NCBI GenBank assembly: GCA_045576735.1
Contig: JAZNGZ010000083.1
Location: forward strand, 1 to 64,000
Direction of reading: 5' to 3'
Source: RGIG4079 sp045576735
GTDB taxonomy: Bacteria > Bacteroidota > Bacteroidia > Bacteroidales > Muribaculaceae
Length of the DNA stretch: 64,000 nucleotides
Below the pieces are notes generated by a model. That model searched no databases, was not told where the DNA came from, and saw only the letters and a program-made list of their open reading frames with translations. Shown here piece after piece: positions 55,583 to 64,000 of the stretch (the stretch's first letter is position 1; the number at the start of each line of letters is the position of its first letter). The position numbers were made by a program, and so were the translations under genes.

Positions 55583-56425
55583 ATGAGAAAAATACTTATC
55601 TCCATACTTTTTGCGATTATAGCCTCCATGTTATGCCATGCACAAGATGATAGCATTTACTATCTTATGCCCAATGAAGAGCCTATTATCAAAAAGCATA
55701 TTGACAGATTAGAGATATTAAATAACAGGCTCAATAAATTAGGCATTAATACCGAACAAAAAAACATTTATTTTCATATCACTCGCGATGCTAATTCGGA
55801 AAGCATCTACTTGCGAACAAGCAAATCTGATATTTTAGGGGACAAGAGCAACCGACGCTTAATAGTTGGAGATAATTCTTATCCCATAACATTTGATTTT
55901 GATTACCAATATGCCACATTCTCCCCTATTGATTCAATCGGAAGCTATGGACATCGCAATGACACATATCTACAAAAAAGACTCATCATTGAATATAGCC
56001 CTATTATATATAAACAACATAAGTTTTCCAGCATTGCCAATATTATAATTTCGGGTGACAACGGATTGAATGCAATTGAGCCAAAATTTCCAGAAATAAA
56101 AGAATTGGATTCATTAAAATATTCCACAATCAGCGATACCATTTATGTAAAGATTGCACACCACGATATGCAAGCCATTTCAATTAAAGCATGGAGCAGT
56201 TGTGACAACATTCACATTTATGACGGATCAGTCCCACCCTATTTCGACCGATATGAGACAATCCCATTGGAACAAAATCTATTTGACAATTGGAATAAGC
56301 CATCAATGCCTTCAATTTTTGAATCAGAAAAATATAAAAGATCAATACTACCAAAAAATCAAAACACTTACTACCAAATAATCATTCGAAACGGATCGGC
56401 CTCATTGAGCCATTTCAAATTTTAA
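55583..56425 (+). CDS. Hypothetical exported protein
   Basis: A 280-residue protein whose start I set at ATG 55583 (MRKILISILFAIIASMLCHAQDD, signal peptide to about 20), since the upstream codons overlap a TATATTTG -7 box (55561-55568). The mature part is mostly beta with a probable helix near 40 (EEPIIKKHIDRLEILNNRLNKLG) and no family that I recognise. It follows apbE after 57 bp but has its own promoter. Function unknown. Confidence 0.65.
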   Translation: MRKILISILFAIIASMLCHAQDDSIYYLMPNEEPIIKKHIDRLEILNNRLNKLGINTEQKNIYFHITRDANSESIYLRTSKSDILGDKSNRRLIVGDNSYPITFDFDYQYATFSPIDSIGSYGHRNDTYLQKRLIIEYSPIIYKQHKFSSIANIIISGDNGLNAIEPKFPEIKELDSLKYSTISDTIYVKIAHHDMQAISIKAWSSCDNIHIYDGSVPPYFDRYETIPLEQNLFDNWNKPSMPSIFESEKYKRSILPKNQNTYYQIIIRNGSASLSHFKF

Positions 56426-56459
56426 TTTCTATCTCACAAAATAATCCCCATTATAACGT

Positions 56460-56490
56460 CCACAGGGTTGTCATCGCGACAACCCTGTGG
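56460..56490 (+). terminator. Hairpin after the hypothetical exported protein
   Basis: A perfect 13-bp stem CCACAGGGTTGTC/GACAACCCTGTGG with a 5-nt loop, 34 bp after the stop. There is no T run, so termination is less sure than stability. Confidence 0.6.
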
Positions 56491-56654
56491 GTGGTTTAAC
56501 CTTAAATCTAATACCATGAAAACACAGTGCAATATAGTAATTTCGCACTAAAAACATATAAAAACGCCGTTCTGTTGAGAGATTAACAGATTTTAACCCA
56601 AAAATCAATAGTTAGTTTGTATCTTTAACAACAGAATTAAAAACTAACAATATC

Positions 56655-57365
56655 ATGAGAGTAAAAATCCTTGTTGTTGACGACGAAGAATCAATTTGCG
56701 AAATACTAAAATATAACCTTGAAAAGGAAGGCTATGAGGTTGATTGTGCCTATAGTGCCGAAGAAGCTTTGGCACACGACCTAGCTAGTTATTCAATATT
56801 CATCTTAGATATAATGATGGATCGCATTAGCGGTTTTGACTTTGCAAAACGACTCAAAAACAACATTGCAACCGAAAATACTCCCATTATATTCTGCTCG
56901 GCTCTCGACGGAGAAGACGACACCGTGATGGGACTTAATATTGGTGGAGACGATTATATCACCAAACCATTTGTAATCAGCGAGGTACTTGCGCGCGTAA
57001 GGGCAGTATTGCGACGTTCTCACATTGCTCAACACCATGCTTATAATATCTCAAAAAGCATATACGAGCCCGACATCACATTTAAGGCTCTACGCGTAGA
57101 CCGAAATGAGAAATTGGCCTACGTGAACGGCGAAGACATCCAGCTCACAAAAACCGAATTCGACATTTTATTATTCTTCCTTACACACCGCAATCGCATT
57201 TACTCACGCGAAGAGATTATTCGCCAAGTGTGGGGTTGCGATGTTGTTGTAACAAATCGCACAATTGACACCAATATCACCCGGCTTCGCAAGAAACTCG
57301 GTGACTATGGCAACAACATAATCACTCGTTTAGGATTTGGATATGGTTTTAAAGAAGCCATTTAG
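56655..57365 (+). CDS. OmpR-family response regulator
   Basis: A 236-residue two-domain regulator: receiver (~1-122; acidic pair D9/D10, phosphoacceptor D52 in FILDIMM, K105-type TKPF) and winged-helix DNA-binding domain (~135-236; TKTEFDILLFFLTHRNRIYSREEI, then TNRTIDTNITRLRKKLG, GFGYGF). The layout and length resemble the RprY type of Bacteroidetes. It overlaps the histidine kinase gene by 23 bp. Confidence 0.94.
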   Translation: MRVKILVVDDEESICEILKYNLEKEGYEVDCAYSAEEALAHDLASYSIFILDIMMDRISGFDFAKRLKNNIATENTPIIFCSALDGEDDTVMGLNIGGDDYITKPFVISEVLARVRAVLRRSHIAQHHAYNISKSIYEPDITFKALRVDRNEKLAYVNGEDIQLTKTEFDILLFFLTHRNRIYSREEIIRQVWGCDVVVTNRTIDTNITRLRKKLGDYGNNIITRLGFGYGFKEAI

Positions 57366-58743
57366 CTATCAATGGCGACTATTCTTCCCTCTTGTCGCTT
57401 TGCTGTGGTTTACAATCGCAGCAATGGTGACGTTTCAATATCGACGAGAAAAAACATATCGTAGCGAAACTGTAAAAAACCAACTTGAGTTTGTTACTCA
57501 ACGCGTTGTCTATGCCTATGAGCATAATGCTAACTTGGAGCCATTTATGGCCTTCATCAATGAATATTTCAAACAATCGGTTTATAACGGGGCACGAATT
57601 TCGGTATACAATACCACAACCAACGAGTTGATATACTCTTTAGGGGAGCCAATTAAGCTCAACAAGACCGAAGCCGACAAACGACCAAACTTCTTCTACT
57701 CCGAACAACTTTGTAAGAATGGCGAAGTTATCGTTTATACAGCCATGCCCTACACCATGAGTTTGACGGAGGTTCTTGCGCCCGATAGCACAATGTGGGT
57801 AACCATTATACTCTTGGCCTTATTTGTTACAATAATAGCATTTATATCGACTTTTTATATTGGGAAAACGGTAAAACTACTCCGCAACTTTGCCAAACAA
57901 GCGGCAACAGAGAAACATCTTGATGCTACATTTGAATTTCCCAAAGATGAACTTGGCGAGGTGTCACAACAAATCGTAAATCTCTTCAATAGCAAAACAA
58001 AAGCAATTGAAGAGAGCGAAAAGGAGCATAAAGTTGCTCTTGCCGCCATTGAAGAGAAAAGTCGAATGAAACGTGAGCTAACAAACAACATCAACCACGA
58101 AATCAAAACCCCGGTAGGAATTATAAAAGGATATATCGACACGATTGCCGATGACCCCGAAATGCCCGACGGCACTCGAAATCATTTTATTTCAAAAACA
58201 CAAGAGCAAATAACACGTTTATGCAACTTGCTCAACGACATCTCCACTATCACGCGTCTGAACGAAACAACCGCAGCTATTCCCACCGAAAAACTTAATT
58301 TCCACGACTTAGTTTACACCATTGTTAACGATGTGATTGAATCGGGGTCAAACAATGATATGGAATTGACCTTCGACATTCCTCTCGACTGCATTATCGA
58401 TGGAAACTCATCATTGCTTAATAGCACTATTTCTAACCTGATTAAAAACTCTGTAGCCTACTCTCGTGGCACATTAATGCGACTAAAATTAGTAGCAGAA
58501 GATGATGATTTCTACACATTCAAATATTATGACAATGGCACCGGCGTAGAAGAGGAACACATTCCTCATCTTTTCGACCGCTTTTATCGCGTAGATGCCG
58601 GGCGCTCTCGTAAAGCCGGTGGCACCGGGTTAGGGCTCCCTATCGTAAAAAACACCATTCTCACACACGGAGGGAAAATAACAGTAAGAAATCGTCCAAA
58701 AGGTGGCCTCGAATTCACATTCAGCTTGCCTAAATCAAAATAG
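57343..58743 (+). CDS. Membrane sensor histidine kinase
   Basis: A 466-residue kinase with start ATG 57343 inside the regulator gene (57337 is TTG). Order: membrane helix ~12-32, periplasmic sensor ~35-145, second helix ~148-172, a HAMP-like linker, DHp with H-box NHEIKTPVGIIKGYIDTI (His near 250), N-box NSTISNLIKNSVAYSRG, and G boxes DNGTGVEEEHIPHLFDRFY and GGTGLGLPIVKN. It forms a pair with the upstream regulator and is similar in outline to RprX. The signal is unknown. Confidence 0.94.
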   Translation: MVLKKPFSYQWRLFFPLVALLWFTIAAMVTFQYRREKTYRSETVKNQLEFVTQRVVYAYEHNANLEPFMAFINEYFKQSVYNGARISVYNTTTNELIYSLGEPIKLNKTEADKRPNFFYSEQLCKNGEVIVYTAMPYTMSLTEVLAPDSTMWVTIILLALFVTIIAFISTFYIGKTVKLLRNFAKQAATEKHLDATFEFPKDELGEVSQQIVNLFNSKTKAIEESEKEHKVALAAIEEKSRMKRELTNNINHEIKTPVGIIKGYIDTIADDPEMPDGTRNHFISKTQEQITRLCNLLNDISTITRLNETTAAIPTEKLNFHDLVYTIVNDVIESGSNNDMELTFDIPLDCIIDGNSSLLNSTISNLIKNSVAYSRGTLMRLKLVAEDDDFYTFKYYDNGTGVEEEHIPHLFDRFYRVDAGRSRKAGGTGLGLPIVKNTILTHGGKITVRNRPKGGLEFTFSLPKSK

Positions 58744-58751
58744 CAAACAAT

Positions 58752-58789
58752 AAAAACGCAGAATTTATCTGATTAAATTCTGCGTTTTT
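58752..58789. terminator. Bidirectional terminator between the kinase and the glycosyltransferase cluster
   Basis: A perfect 16-bp stem AAAAACGCAGAATTTA / TAAATTCTGCGTTTTT with a 6-nt loop and T runs on both strands. It serves the two convergent operons. Confidence 0.93.
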
Positions 58790-58807
58790 ATTATATTATA
58801 TTTGCGT

Positions 58808-59875
58808 CTAATAAACTTCAGTTGTTTGTCGCGCTACGCTATCCCAATCATAACCCGACAAATCATATTCATATGCTTGCTCATTGGAATAGGTTTTCTC
58901 TATTTTCTCGGCCAAATCATCAGCATCACACTTCTTAGCATAACATTCTTTGGGCAATTCAATGAGATGCGTTGCCGAAATATCCGACACAACCATAGGT
59001 AAACCATAGTTCATTGCTTCAAGCATCACCAAGGGGAAACCTTCATTTTCAGAAGACAAAACAAACATGCGCGCATGGCTATATAACTGACGAAGATTTT
59101 CACCGCCAACAAAACCGGCAAAAATCACCTTCTTATTCACATCTAACTCTTTAAGATGTTGCAAATGTCCATCGCCATGATCGGCAGCTCCGGCTATTAC
59201 CAATTGTTTCACACAATCGAGTTTATTCACTGCCTCAACAAGATATTCAAATCCCTTCTCAGGAGTGATACGCCCCACTCCAAGCACATATTCTCCTTTT
59301 TTTGCCCCTATTTTCTCAAGATAGTCAATGCTCTCACTGCGTGTAATAGAGTCAATTCCATTAGGGACATATACCGATTTTTTTTGTATTGCCTCAGGAG
59401 CCTTCTCCAACTGAAATTTGTTTACAAAAATGATTTTATTGGCAAATCCAAATGACAATGACTCACTCATGCGCAAAATCATTTTTGCTACTGTTCCCCA
59501 CTTTTTATGTTCATAGTTAGCACTATGATAAGTAATCACCACCTTAAAGCCAAATAATCGCAACAAAGGGGTAAACATTCCGGGGCCAATGTTATGAATA
59601 TGCACAACATCTACTCGATGAAACAACAAGTGCATACAACACAAAAAAGTGTGAAACACCGCCTCAAAACCCTTGATGCGAGTAGAAGGCAAATCTACAA
59701 ATGAAATTCGTGGATAATGAGCTAAACGTGTTTCAGATGATAAATACGGACGACGACGATACACCTTTATCGCTTCAACAAAACCGCCAAAGCGTGGATA
59801 CAAACATTCGCAGTGACGCTCCACGCCTCCTTGAATATCAGGAAATCCTCTTGTGCCTATTACCGCTATTCTCAT
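58808..59875 (-). CDS. GT4 glycosyltransferase (DUF1972-type N terminus)
   Basis: A 355-residue glycosyltransferase with a GT-B fold. The N terminus VIGTRGFPDIQGGVERHCECL is typical of the DUF1972/GT4 group found in exopolysaccharide clusters. The C-terminal donor site shows LGVGRITPEKGFEYLVEA and SSENEGFPLVMLEAMNYGLPMVVSDI (the E-x7-E region). It overlaps the end of the preceding transferase by 4 bp (ATGA), so it is translationally coupled. The acceptor sugar is unknown. Confidence 0.9.
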   Translation of the reverse strand: MRIAVIGTRGFPDIQGGVERHCECLYPRFGGFVEAIKVYRRRPYLSSETRLAHYPRISFVDLPSTRIKGFEAVFHTFLCCMHLLFHRVDVVHIHNIGPGMFTPLLRLFGFKVVITYHSANYEHKKWGTVAKMILRMSESLSFGFANKIIFVNKFQLEKAPEAIQKKSVYVPNGIDSITRSESIDYLEKIGAKKGEYVLGVGRITPEKGFEYLVEAVNKLDCVKQLVIAGAADHGDGHLQHLKELDVNKKVIFAGFVGGENLRQLYSHARMFVLSSENEGFPLVMLEAMNYGLPMVVSDISATHLIELPKECYAKKCDADDLAEKIEKTYSNEQAYEYDLSGYDWDSVARQTTEVY

Positions 59876-61068
59876 TTATATAATTCTTTTAACTGTTTAT
59901 AATGAGTGTCAAACGAGAATCGTCCTTGCGATTGCTGAGCAATTTGCTTATAATTATATTTATCTGACTGCATTACTCGAGTGATTGCCTTTTGCATATC
60001 TTCAACATTGCCCGACTCAAATTTTTCGCCCCATTCGGGTTCTATTAATTCGGGAATACCTCCAATATTCGCCCCCACAATGGGAATACCGGCACACAAA
60101 GCCTCGATAACACTCAAAGGATTATTTTCGTACCATTCCGAAGGCAACACAAGGCATTTAGCCGACAACAATATTTCGGCAACCTTCTCTGCCGGTTGAT
60201 GTCCTAAGAACTCTATATTTTCACATTTACCATACTCCGCGATAAATCCGTCATACAGATGCCCACCGCCTACAAGCTTGAGTTTGTATGGCAAATCTTT
60301 TGCTGCCTTGAGCAATGTTGCCACACCTTTTTCTTCAGATAGGCGTCCCACATACACATAAAAATCCTCACGAGTATCAGGAATTTCCACGCTCTTTAAT
60401 TGGTCAAGCTTTATAGGGTCAACGAAGTTACAAACCACTTTCAATTTATCCTCTTGCAATCCCGCCTTTAGCATCTGACGTTTGATGAACGCACTTGGAC
60501 AAACGAAGTAGTCAACATATCGTTGGAGCTTCTTCACATTCCATTTTTTTGCCTCGAAATATGCCAAAACACTTGCCGGCAAACTTTCTTTAAAGCACCG
60601 CTCTTTTACAACATTAAACTTTGAAGTGAAGCATTTTTCACATATTGAGCCTCGATTGAGACAACTATATGCCGGGCAAGCCAATTTATAATCGTGTAAT
60701 GTCCAAACGACTTTGCTGCCAAACTCTTTTGCGAGTTTTACAACCGCCGGTGACAGATATGAATGCACATTGTGAAGATGCACAATGTCGGGTTTAAATT
60801 CTTGTAATGCCTTTTTAAACGACGATTTTATTCCTTGAAAGCCCATTGTTCGCATCGCAAATTTAATTTTATCACCCAATCCTCCTGAGAAATCCACTTG
60901 AGAAGCAGTGTAAAAATTTGCCAGAGATAAGTTTTGAGGATAGTCCATCGTAAAGACACCTATCTCATAACCACGCTTTTCAAGGTCGTTGGCCATATTA
61001 ATGGCTACAACCTCGGCACCGCCTCGGGTATAATAGAATTTACTAACAAGTAATATCTTTTTTTCCAT
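59872..61068 (-). CDS. GT4 glycosyltransferase with Cys-rich loop
   Basis: A 398-residue GT-B glycosyltransferase. Marks: RGGAEVVAINMANDLEKRGYEIGVF at the N terminus; VHLHNVHSYLSPAV near 95; a Cys-rich insertion CPAYSCLNRGSICEKCFTSKF near 130; YVGRLSEEKGVATLLKAAKDLP near 240; and PSEWYENNPLSVIEALCAGIPIVGANIGGIPELI near 315 (E-x7-E). A hairpin with T5 abuts its start codon on the minus strand (61069-61098). Confidence 0.92.
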   Translation of the reverse strand: MEKKILLVSKFYYTRGGAEVVAINMANDLEKRGYEIGVFTMDYPQNLSLANFYTASQVDFSGGLGDKIKFAMRTMGFQGIKSSFKKALQEFKPDIVHLHNVHSYLSPAVVKLAKEFGSKVVWTLHDYKLACPAYSCLNRGSICEKCFTSKFNVVKERCFKESLPASVLAYFEAKKWNVKKLQRYVDYFVCPSAFIKRQMLKAGLQEDKLKVVCNFVDPIKLDQLKSVEIPDTREDFYVYVGRLSEEKGVATLLKAAKDLPYKLKLVGGGHLYDGFIAEYGKCENIEFLGHQPAEKVAEILLSAKCLVLPSEWYENNPLSVIEALCAGIPIVGANIGGIPELIEPEWGEKFESGNVEDMQKAITRVMQSDKYNYKQIAQQSQGRFSFDTHYKQLKELYK

Positions 61069-61098
61069 AAAAAATACGTTTCTTAATAAGAAACGTAT
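61069..61098 (-). terminator. Hairpin with T run directly against a start codon
   Basis: A perfect 11-bp stem ATACGTTTCTT/AAGAAACGTAT (61074-61084 with 61088-61098, 3-nt loop). On the minus strand it is followed by T5 and the ATG of the next glycosyltransferase. It has the form of a terminator but leaves no room for a ribosome site. Confidence 0.7.
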
Positions 61099-61122
61099 AT
61101 AATTAACCTTTTATTACATCAA

Positions 61123-62199
61123 TCAACATTTATCTGCCACGAGTTTTTGCATTATTGCGAAAAGCTGATTGTTAACGATATTTGACCACTCGTATTTTTC
61201 CATTGATTTTCGTATTTCGGCAGAGTTGAATCTGCTTCTATCCATTTTATGATATTGTACCAACGCCTCACAAAACGATTCGGCATTATCATCACAAATC
61301 AATCCATTCACCGGTTCAATCAAAATTCTATTTTCATATGTGTTGGTAGCGATGCAATACATTCCCGACAGCACATATTCATATATTTTGGTAGAAGGCT
61401 GACATTCGTAATATGGAGTCATTGGCACATATGCAACCCCAAGATTTGCTTGCATAAAAAATGGTTTCAAATCCTCATAGTTTATACGCCCATGAAATAC
61501 CACCTTCCCTTCAAGTTGATTTTCTTTTATCAAAGATTTAATTTGTTCCTCTTCATGTTGCATGCCAAAGCCCACAATATCATAATGGAAATCAACCTCA
61601 GGATATTTTTTATTAAATAGGATTAATCCCTCAATTGTTTTGTCAATATCGCGTTGCTTAAGAGTGCCAACATAGAAAAGACGCAAATCATCATATTCTT
61701 TTTGGTTCTCACAAATCACATCTGCTCCAAGCGGAATTATATCAAAACTACCACTCTTCAACTTCAATTTCTTCGACAATGACTCCGATAAAATCATTGT
61801 ACGGCTAAACTTATTAGCCTCTTTTTTTATCAGCCAATTAAAGAATGAGCGTTTTAATGCGTTTTTATTCACATCACCCGAACGGATATCCATAATTGAT
61901 GGTGTCGTTCCAAAATACTTAGTCAACATCGAGCAACATTTGAAGTAAGAACACAATATCACATCAAATGAATATTCTTGCATTATCTGTTCAAGGCGCT
62001 TGCAAAATTCCAATCGCCATTTCACACTATTTGGCTCATCGACATAAATAGGCGTAACCAAGTCCAATTCCATTTTTTTCAAATGGTAGTCATTACATAG
62101 ATAAACTATACGATGACCTTGTGCCGATAAATGCTTACAATAATGATAATATCCTGCATTATATCCAAATTGACCTTGATTTATCATCAATATATTCAT
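61123..62199 (-). CDS. GT4-like glycosyltransferase
   Basis: A 358-residue GT-B glycosyltransferase. The N terminus MNILMINQGQFGYNAGYYHYCKHLSAQGH, the donor-site block LFYVGTLKQRDIDKTIEGLILFNKKYPEVDFHYDIVGFG near 180 and CQPSTKIYEYVLSGMYCIATNTYENR near 280 fit GT4. It starts 7 bp after the stop of the gene at 62207. Likely part of a capsule or exopolysaccharide operon. Confidence 0.85.
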   Translation of the reverse strand: MNILMINQGQFGYNAGYYHYCKHLSAQGHRIVYLCNDYHLKKMELDLVTPIYVDEPNSVKWRLEFCKRLEQIMQEYSFDVILCSYFKCCSMLTKYFGTTPSIMDIRSGDVNKNALKRSFFNWLIKKEANKFSRTMILSESLSKKLKLKSGSFDIIPLGADVICENQKEYDDLRLFYVGTLKQRDIDKTIEGLILFNKKYPEVDFHYDIVGFGMQHEEEQIKSLIKENQLEGKVVFHGRINYEDLKPFFMQANLGVAYVPMTPYYECQPSTKIYEYVLSGMYCIATNTYENRILIEPVNGLICDDNAESFCEALVQYHKMDRSRFNSAEIRKSMEKYEWSNIVNNQLFAIMQKLVADKC

Positions 62200-62206
62200 T
62201 TCTATC

Positions 62207-63424
62207 CTATTTTAGCAATGATTCCACATTTATTGAATACAATCTGCGCTTGCCATCATGTCCCGATTCGAAATAGACATGAGTACCTTGCATATTCCAT
62301 TTTGGGTGCAGGTCAATTCGCCCCGGTCCTTTATATTTCAAAGGTTGATAAAAACGACCAAGACAAATGAGTTTATCGGTTTTTATATTGTAAAGATACA
62401 ATCTCGACATCGCATCATGACCGGGGTAACTATCAGTCACCATCCACTCCCCTTGATTGATTGTTGATGGGTGCCCATCGGTTACAGGGAGTTTTTTCGA
62501 CAACAATTTGCGGTTATCGGTTTTATCCTCAAACATCACATATGCATCACCCGTTTCGGGAGTGTGGCAAAATGAGACTATCCGGTTATCATCAACCCAA
62601 TATGAGTGGGAAGTCATCTTGTCGCCATTGAGGATATACATATCAGAGCCATCGGCATTAGCTGTTATCAAACGCATATAACGTCCCTTAGGTCCTACCC
62701 AACGATGTAGGAACATAAAACGCTTTCCGTCGGGCGAAATATCTATGTGGTTAACCTTATGTCGAGCTCCTTCCATTGTGTCGGCTGGCTTAAGTTCGAT
62801 TAATTGTTGCAAAGTGATAATCAATTTCACCTCTTTTGTTGCCACATCAACATGCCATATACCATCGGCATCGTTCATAGGCATCTCAAGATTTTTATGG
62901 CAAAAATACCCATAATCGGGTCGCATCACCGCCAATCGGTCAAAATTGAGCGATAACGCAAAATCTTCTTGCTTTGAGAGCGCATATACAGGCATGGGCA
63001 ATGTGTCAATTTCTTTTTGAGCATCGACATCATAAACCACTCCTTCATATTTATCGGTAGATTGATTATATCGATTATAGTATGCGCGATTAGGGTTGGT
63101 GTAGCCCCATTGCGACATACAACCTTGTTGCAAATTATATGCTTTAGTCTCCCCTATCTCATGTTCACCATTGGCGTCACGATAATAAAGTGCGATGCAA
63201 TCCTTTCCCGTAGGCACACAATAAAGCACTTGCCCTTTATTATTCTCAGGCGATACATTGTAATAACCAAAATACGACATTGGAAAATCTGAGACAGCGC
63301 TCAAATTTAATTCTTGAGACACCACCTCGGTAGGAGTATAAAAACCTTGTTTTATGTATCTTAAATAAATATAACGCGCATAGGCGTAAGGTGGGCGCAA
63401 AATCGCTTTTGCTATTTTTTTCAT
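62207..63424 (-). CDS. Propeller-like protein in the polysaccharide cluster
   Basis: A 405-residue protein with a basic, aromatic N terminus (~1-30) that is not a clear signal peptide. Then come repeated WD40/oligogalacturonate-lyase-like blades: VNHIDISPDGKRFMFLHRW near 245, YWVDDNRIVSFCH near 297, and HPKWNMQGTHVYFESGHDGKRRLYSI at the end. The lyase active site cannot be checked by eye. Its ATG overlaps the flippase stop (ATGA), so it belongs to the operon. A sugar-handling or scaffold role is only a guess. Confidence 0.6.
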   Translation of the reverse strand: MKKIAKAILRPPYAYARYIYLRYIKQGFYTPTEVVSQELNLSAVSDFPMSYFGYYNVSPENNKGQVLYCVPTGKDCIALYYRDANGEHEIGETKAYNLQQGCMSQWGYTNPNRAYYNRYNQSTDKYEGVVYDVDAQKEIDTLPMPVYALSKQEDFALSLNFDRLAVMRPDYGYFCHKNLEMPMNDADGIWHVDVATKEVKLIITLQQLIELKPADTMEGARHKVNHIDISPDGKRFMFLHRWVGPKGRYMRLITANADGSDMYILNGDKMTSHSYWVDDNRIVSFCHTPETGDAYVMFEDKTDNRKLLSKKLPVTDGHPSTINQGEWMVTDSYPGHDAMSRLYLYNIKTDKLICLGRFYQPLKYKGPGRIDLHPKWNMQGTHVYFESGHDGKRRLYSINVESLLK

Positions 63425-64000
63425 TTTTTCTTGAGTTTTGATTTTAATTCGACTGCAAGATACTCAAAAATTTCGACTTTGGCAACTTTCATAACAACCA
63501 AATACACCCCAATGAAACATATTGCTTGAGCCACAAGCAATAACAAGTAATGCATATTTACAAATGAAAGCGAATATGCAGTTGCCGAAGCAATTGCTGT
63601 CACAATCAAATTGGGCAACATATCTCGCAACTGGCTAAATATTCCATACCCGGTATATTTCCCTGTAAAATAGCCATTCAAGAAAAATTCTATAACTGAA
63701 TTTATCGCTAATGCCCACATGATACTAATAGTTCCATAACCCATATAAATGAAAGCCATTATTAATCCTAATCCAAGAACTTTCTTTATTATTTCGAGAT
63801 ATAATACTATTCCACTCTTACCAACAGCCTTAATGGCATTTATATTGGTGTTATGAATTACCAATAGAAAACCAAAACCGCCACACAACCATTGAAAATA
63901 AGGTACCGATGGAATCCATTGTTCTCCAAAAAGCAATCTAAAGATTGGCTCTGCCATAATCACAAGACACATCATCAATGGGAAGTTCAAAAAAGTCAAA
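63421..64000 (-). CDS. Polysaccharide flippase (Wzx/MATE-like), C-terminal part only
   Basis: The last ~192 residues of a membrane protein that runs off the right edge. About five hydrophobic segments (for example VTAIASATAYSLSFVNMHYLLLLVAQAICFIGVYLVV) and the block MTFLNFPLMMCLVIMAEPIFRLLFGEQW are typical of the second half of Wzx/MviN/MATE flippases, which move lipid-linked sugar units across the membrane. The start is outside the window. Confidence 0.8.
   Translation of the reverse strand, partial: LTFLNFPLMMCLVIMAEPIFRLLFGEQWIPSVPYFQWLCGGFGFLLVIHNTNINAIKAVGKSGIVLYLEIIKKVLGLGLIMAFIYMGYGTISIMWALAINSVIEFFLNGYFTGKYTGYGIFSQLRDMLPNLIVTAIASATAYSLSFVNMHYLLLLVAQAICFIGVYLVVMKVAKVEIFEYLAVELKSKLKKK

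Overview
The window is chromosomal DNA from a member of the Bacteroidales. Pointers are a SusC/SusD pair with a surface lipoprotein, TTTG-N20-TAnnTTTG promoters (for example 19292-19323 and 25694-25725), a DUF4494 protein, a lipoprotein-type TamA (TamL) next to TamB, a BtuB/BtuG-type B12 uptake locus, and three proteins with C-terminal domains like type IX secretion (T9SS) sorting signals. A gut lineage such as Muribaculaceae is a guess from these traits; no rRNA or other marker is present to place it.

Layout. 1-10.6 kb, minus strand: a very large secreted phosphodiester glycosidase-like protein, an OmpA-family protein, transketolase, an FHS-type sugar transporter, a YggS-type PLP protein and DUF4494. 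10.6-12.0 kb: an IS200-like (Y1/HUH) transposase between two direct copies of a hairpin-rich, non-coding repeat. 12.0-18.9 kb, minus: a SusC-SusD-lipoprotein glycan uptake operon. 19.3-25.7 kb, plus: the isoleucine/valine operon ilvD-ilvB-ilvN-thioesterase-ilvC, preceded by a 25-codon leader peptide with five consecutive Val codons and competing RNA hairpins, i.e. an attenuator-like leader. 25.7-36.8 kb, plus: a cobalamin riboswitch, then a TonB-dependent receptor, a BtuG-like propeller lipoprotein and three further surface proteins. 36.8-38.7 kb, plus: a small membrane-protein reading frame broken by an amber codon, branched-chain aminotransferase and an HD-domain protein.

38.7-52.3 kb, minus: an acyltransferase, LptD, a membrane protein that joins a TIR/DUF4062-like cytosolic domain to a PstS-like extracytoplasmic domain, TamL, TamB and a DJ-1 family protein. 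Two copies of a ~195-bp element with terminal inverted repeats lie in this stretch. 52.5-53.5 kb, plus: a compact DUF3791-DUF3990-DUF3791 cassette that looks like a toxin-antitoxin or defence unit. 53.6-58.8 kb: a FISUMP-like lipoprotein, ApbE, an unrecognised exported protein and an OmpR-type two-component pair. 58.8-64 kb, minus: part of a surface polysaccharide cluster with three GT4 glycosyltransferases, a propeller-like protein and the C-terminal end of a flippase that runs off the window.

The candidates for something undescribed are the TIR-like/PBP membrane fusion (42808-44274), the DUF3791/DUF3990 trio, the transposase with its structured flanking repeats, and the duplicated B12 surface module in which each partner occurs once as a lipoprotein and once with a T9SS-like tail. 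All functional statements come from reading motifs by eye; no database search was run.
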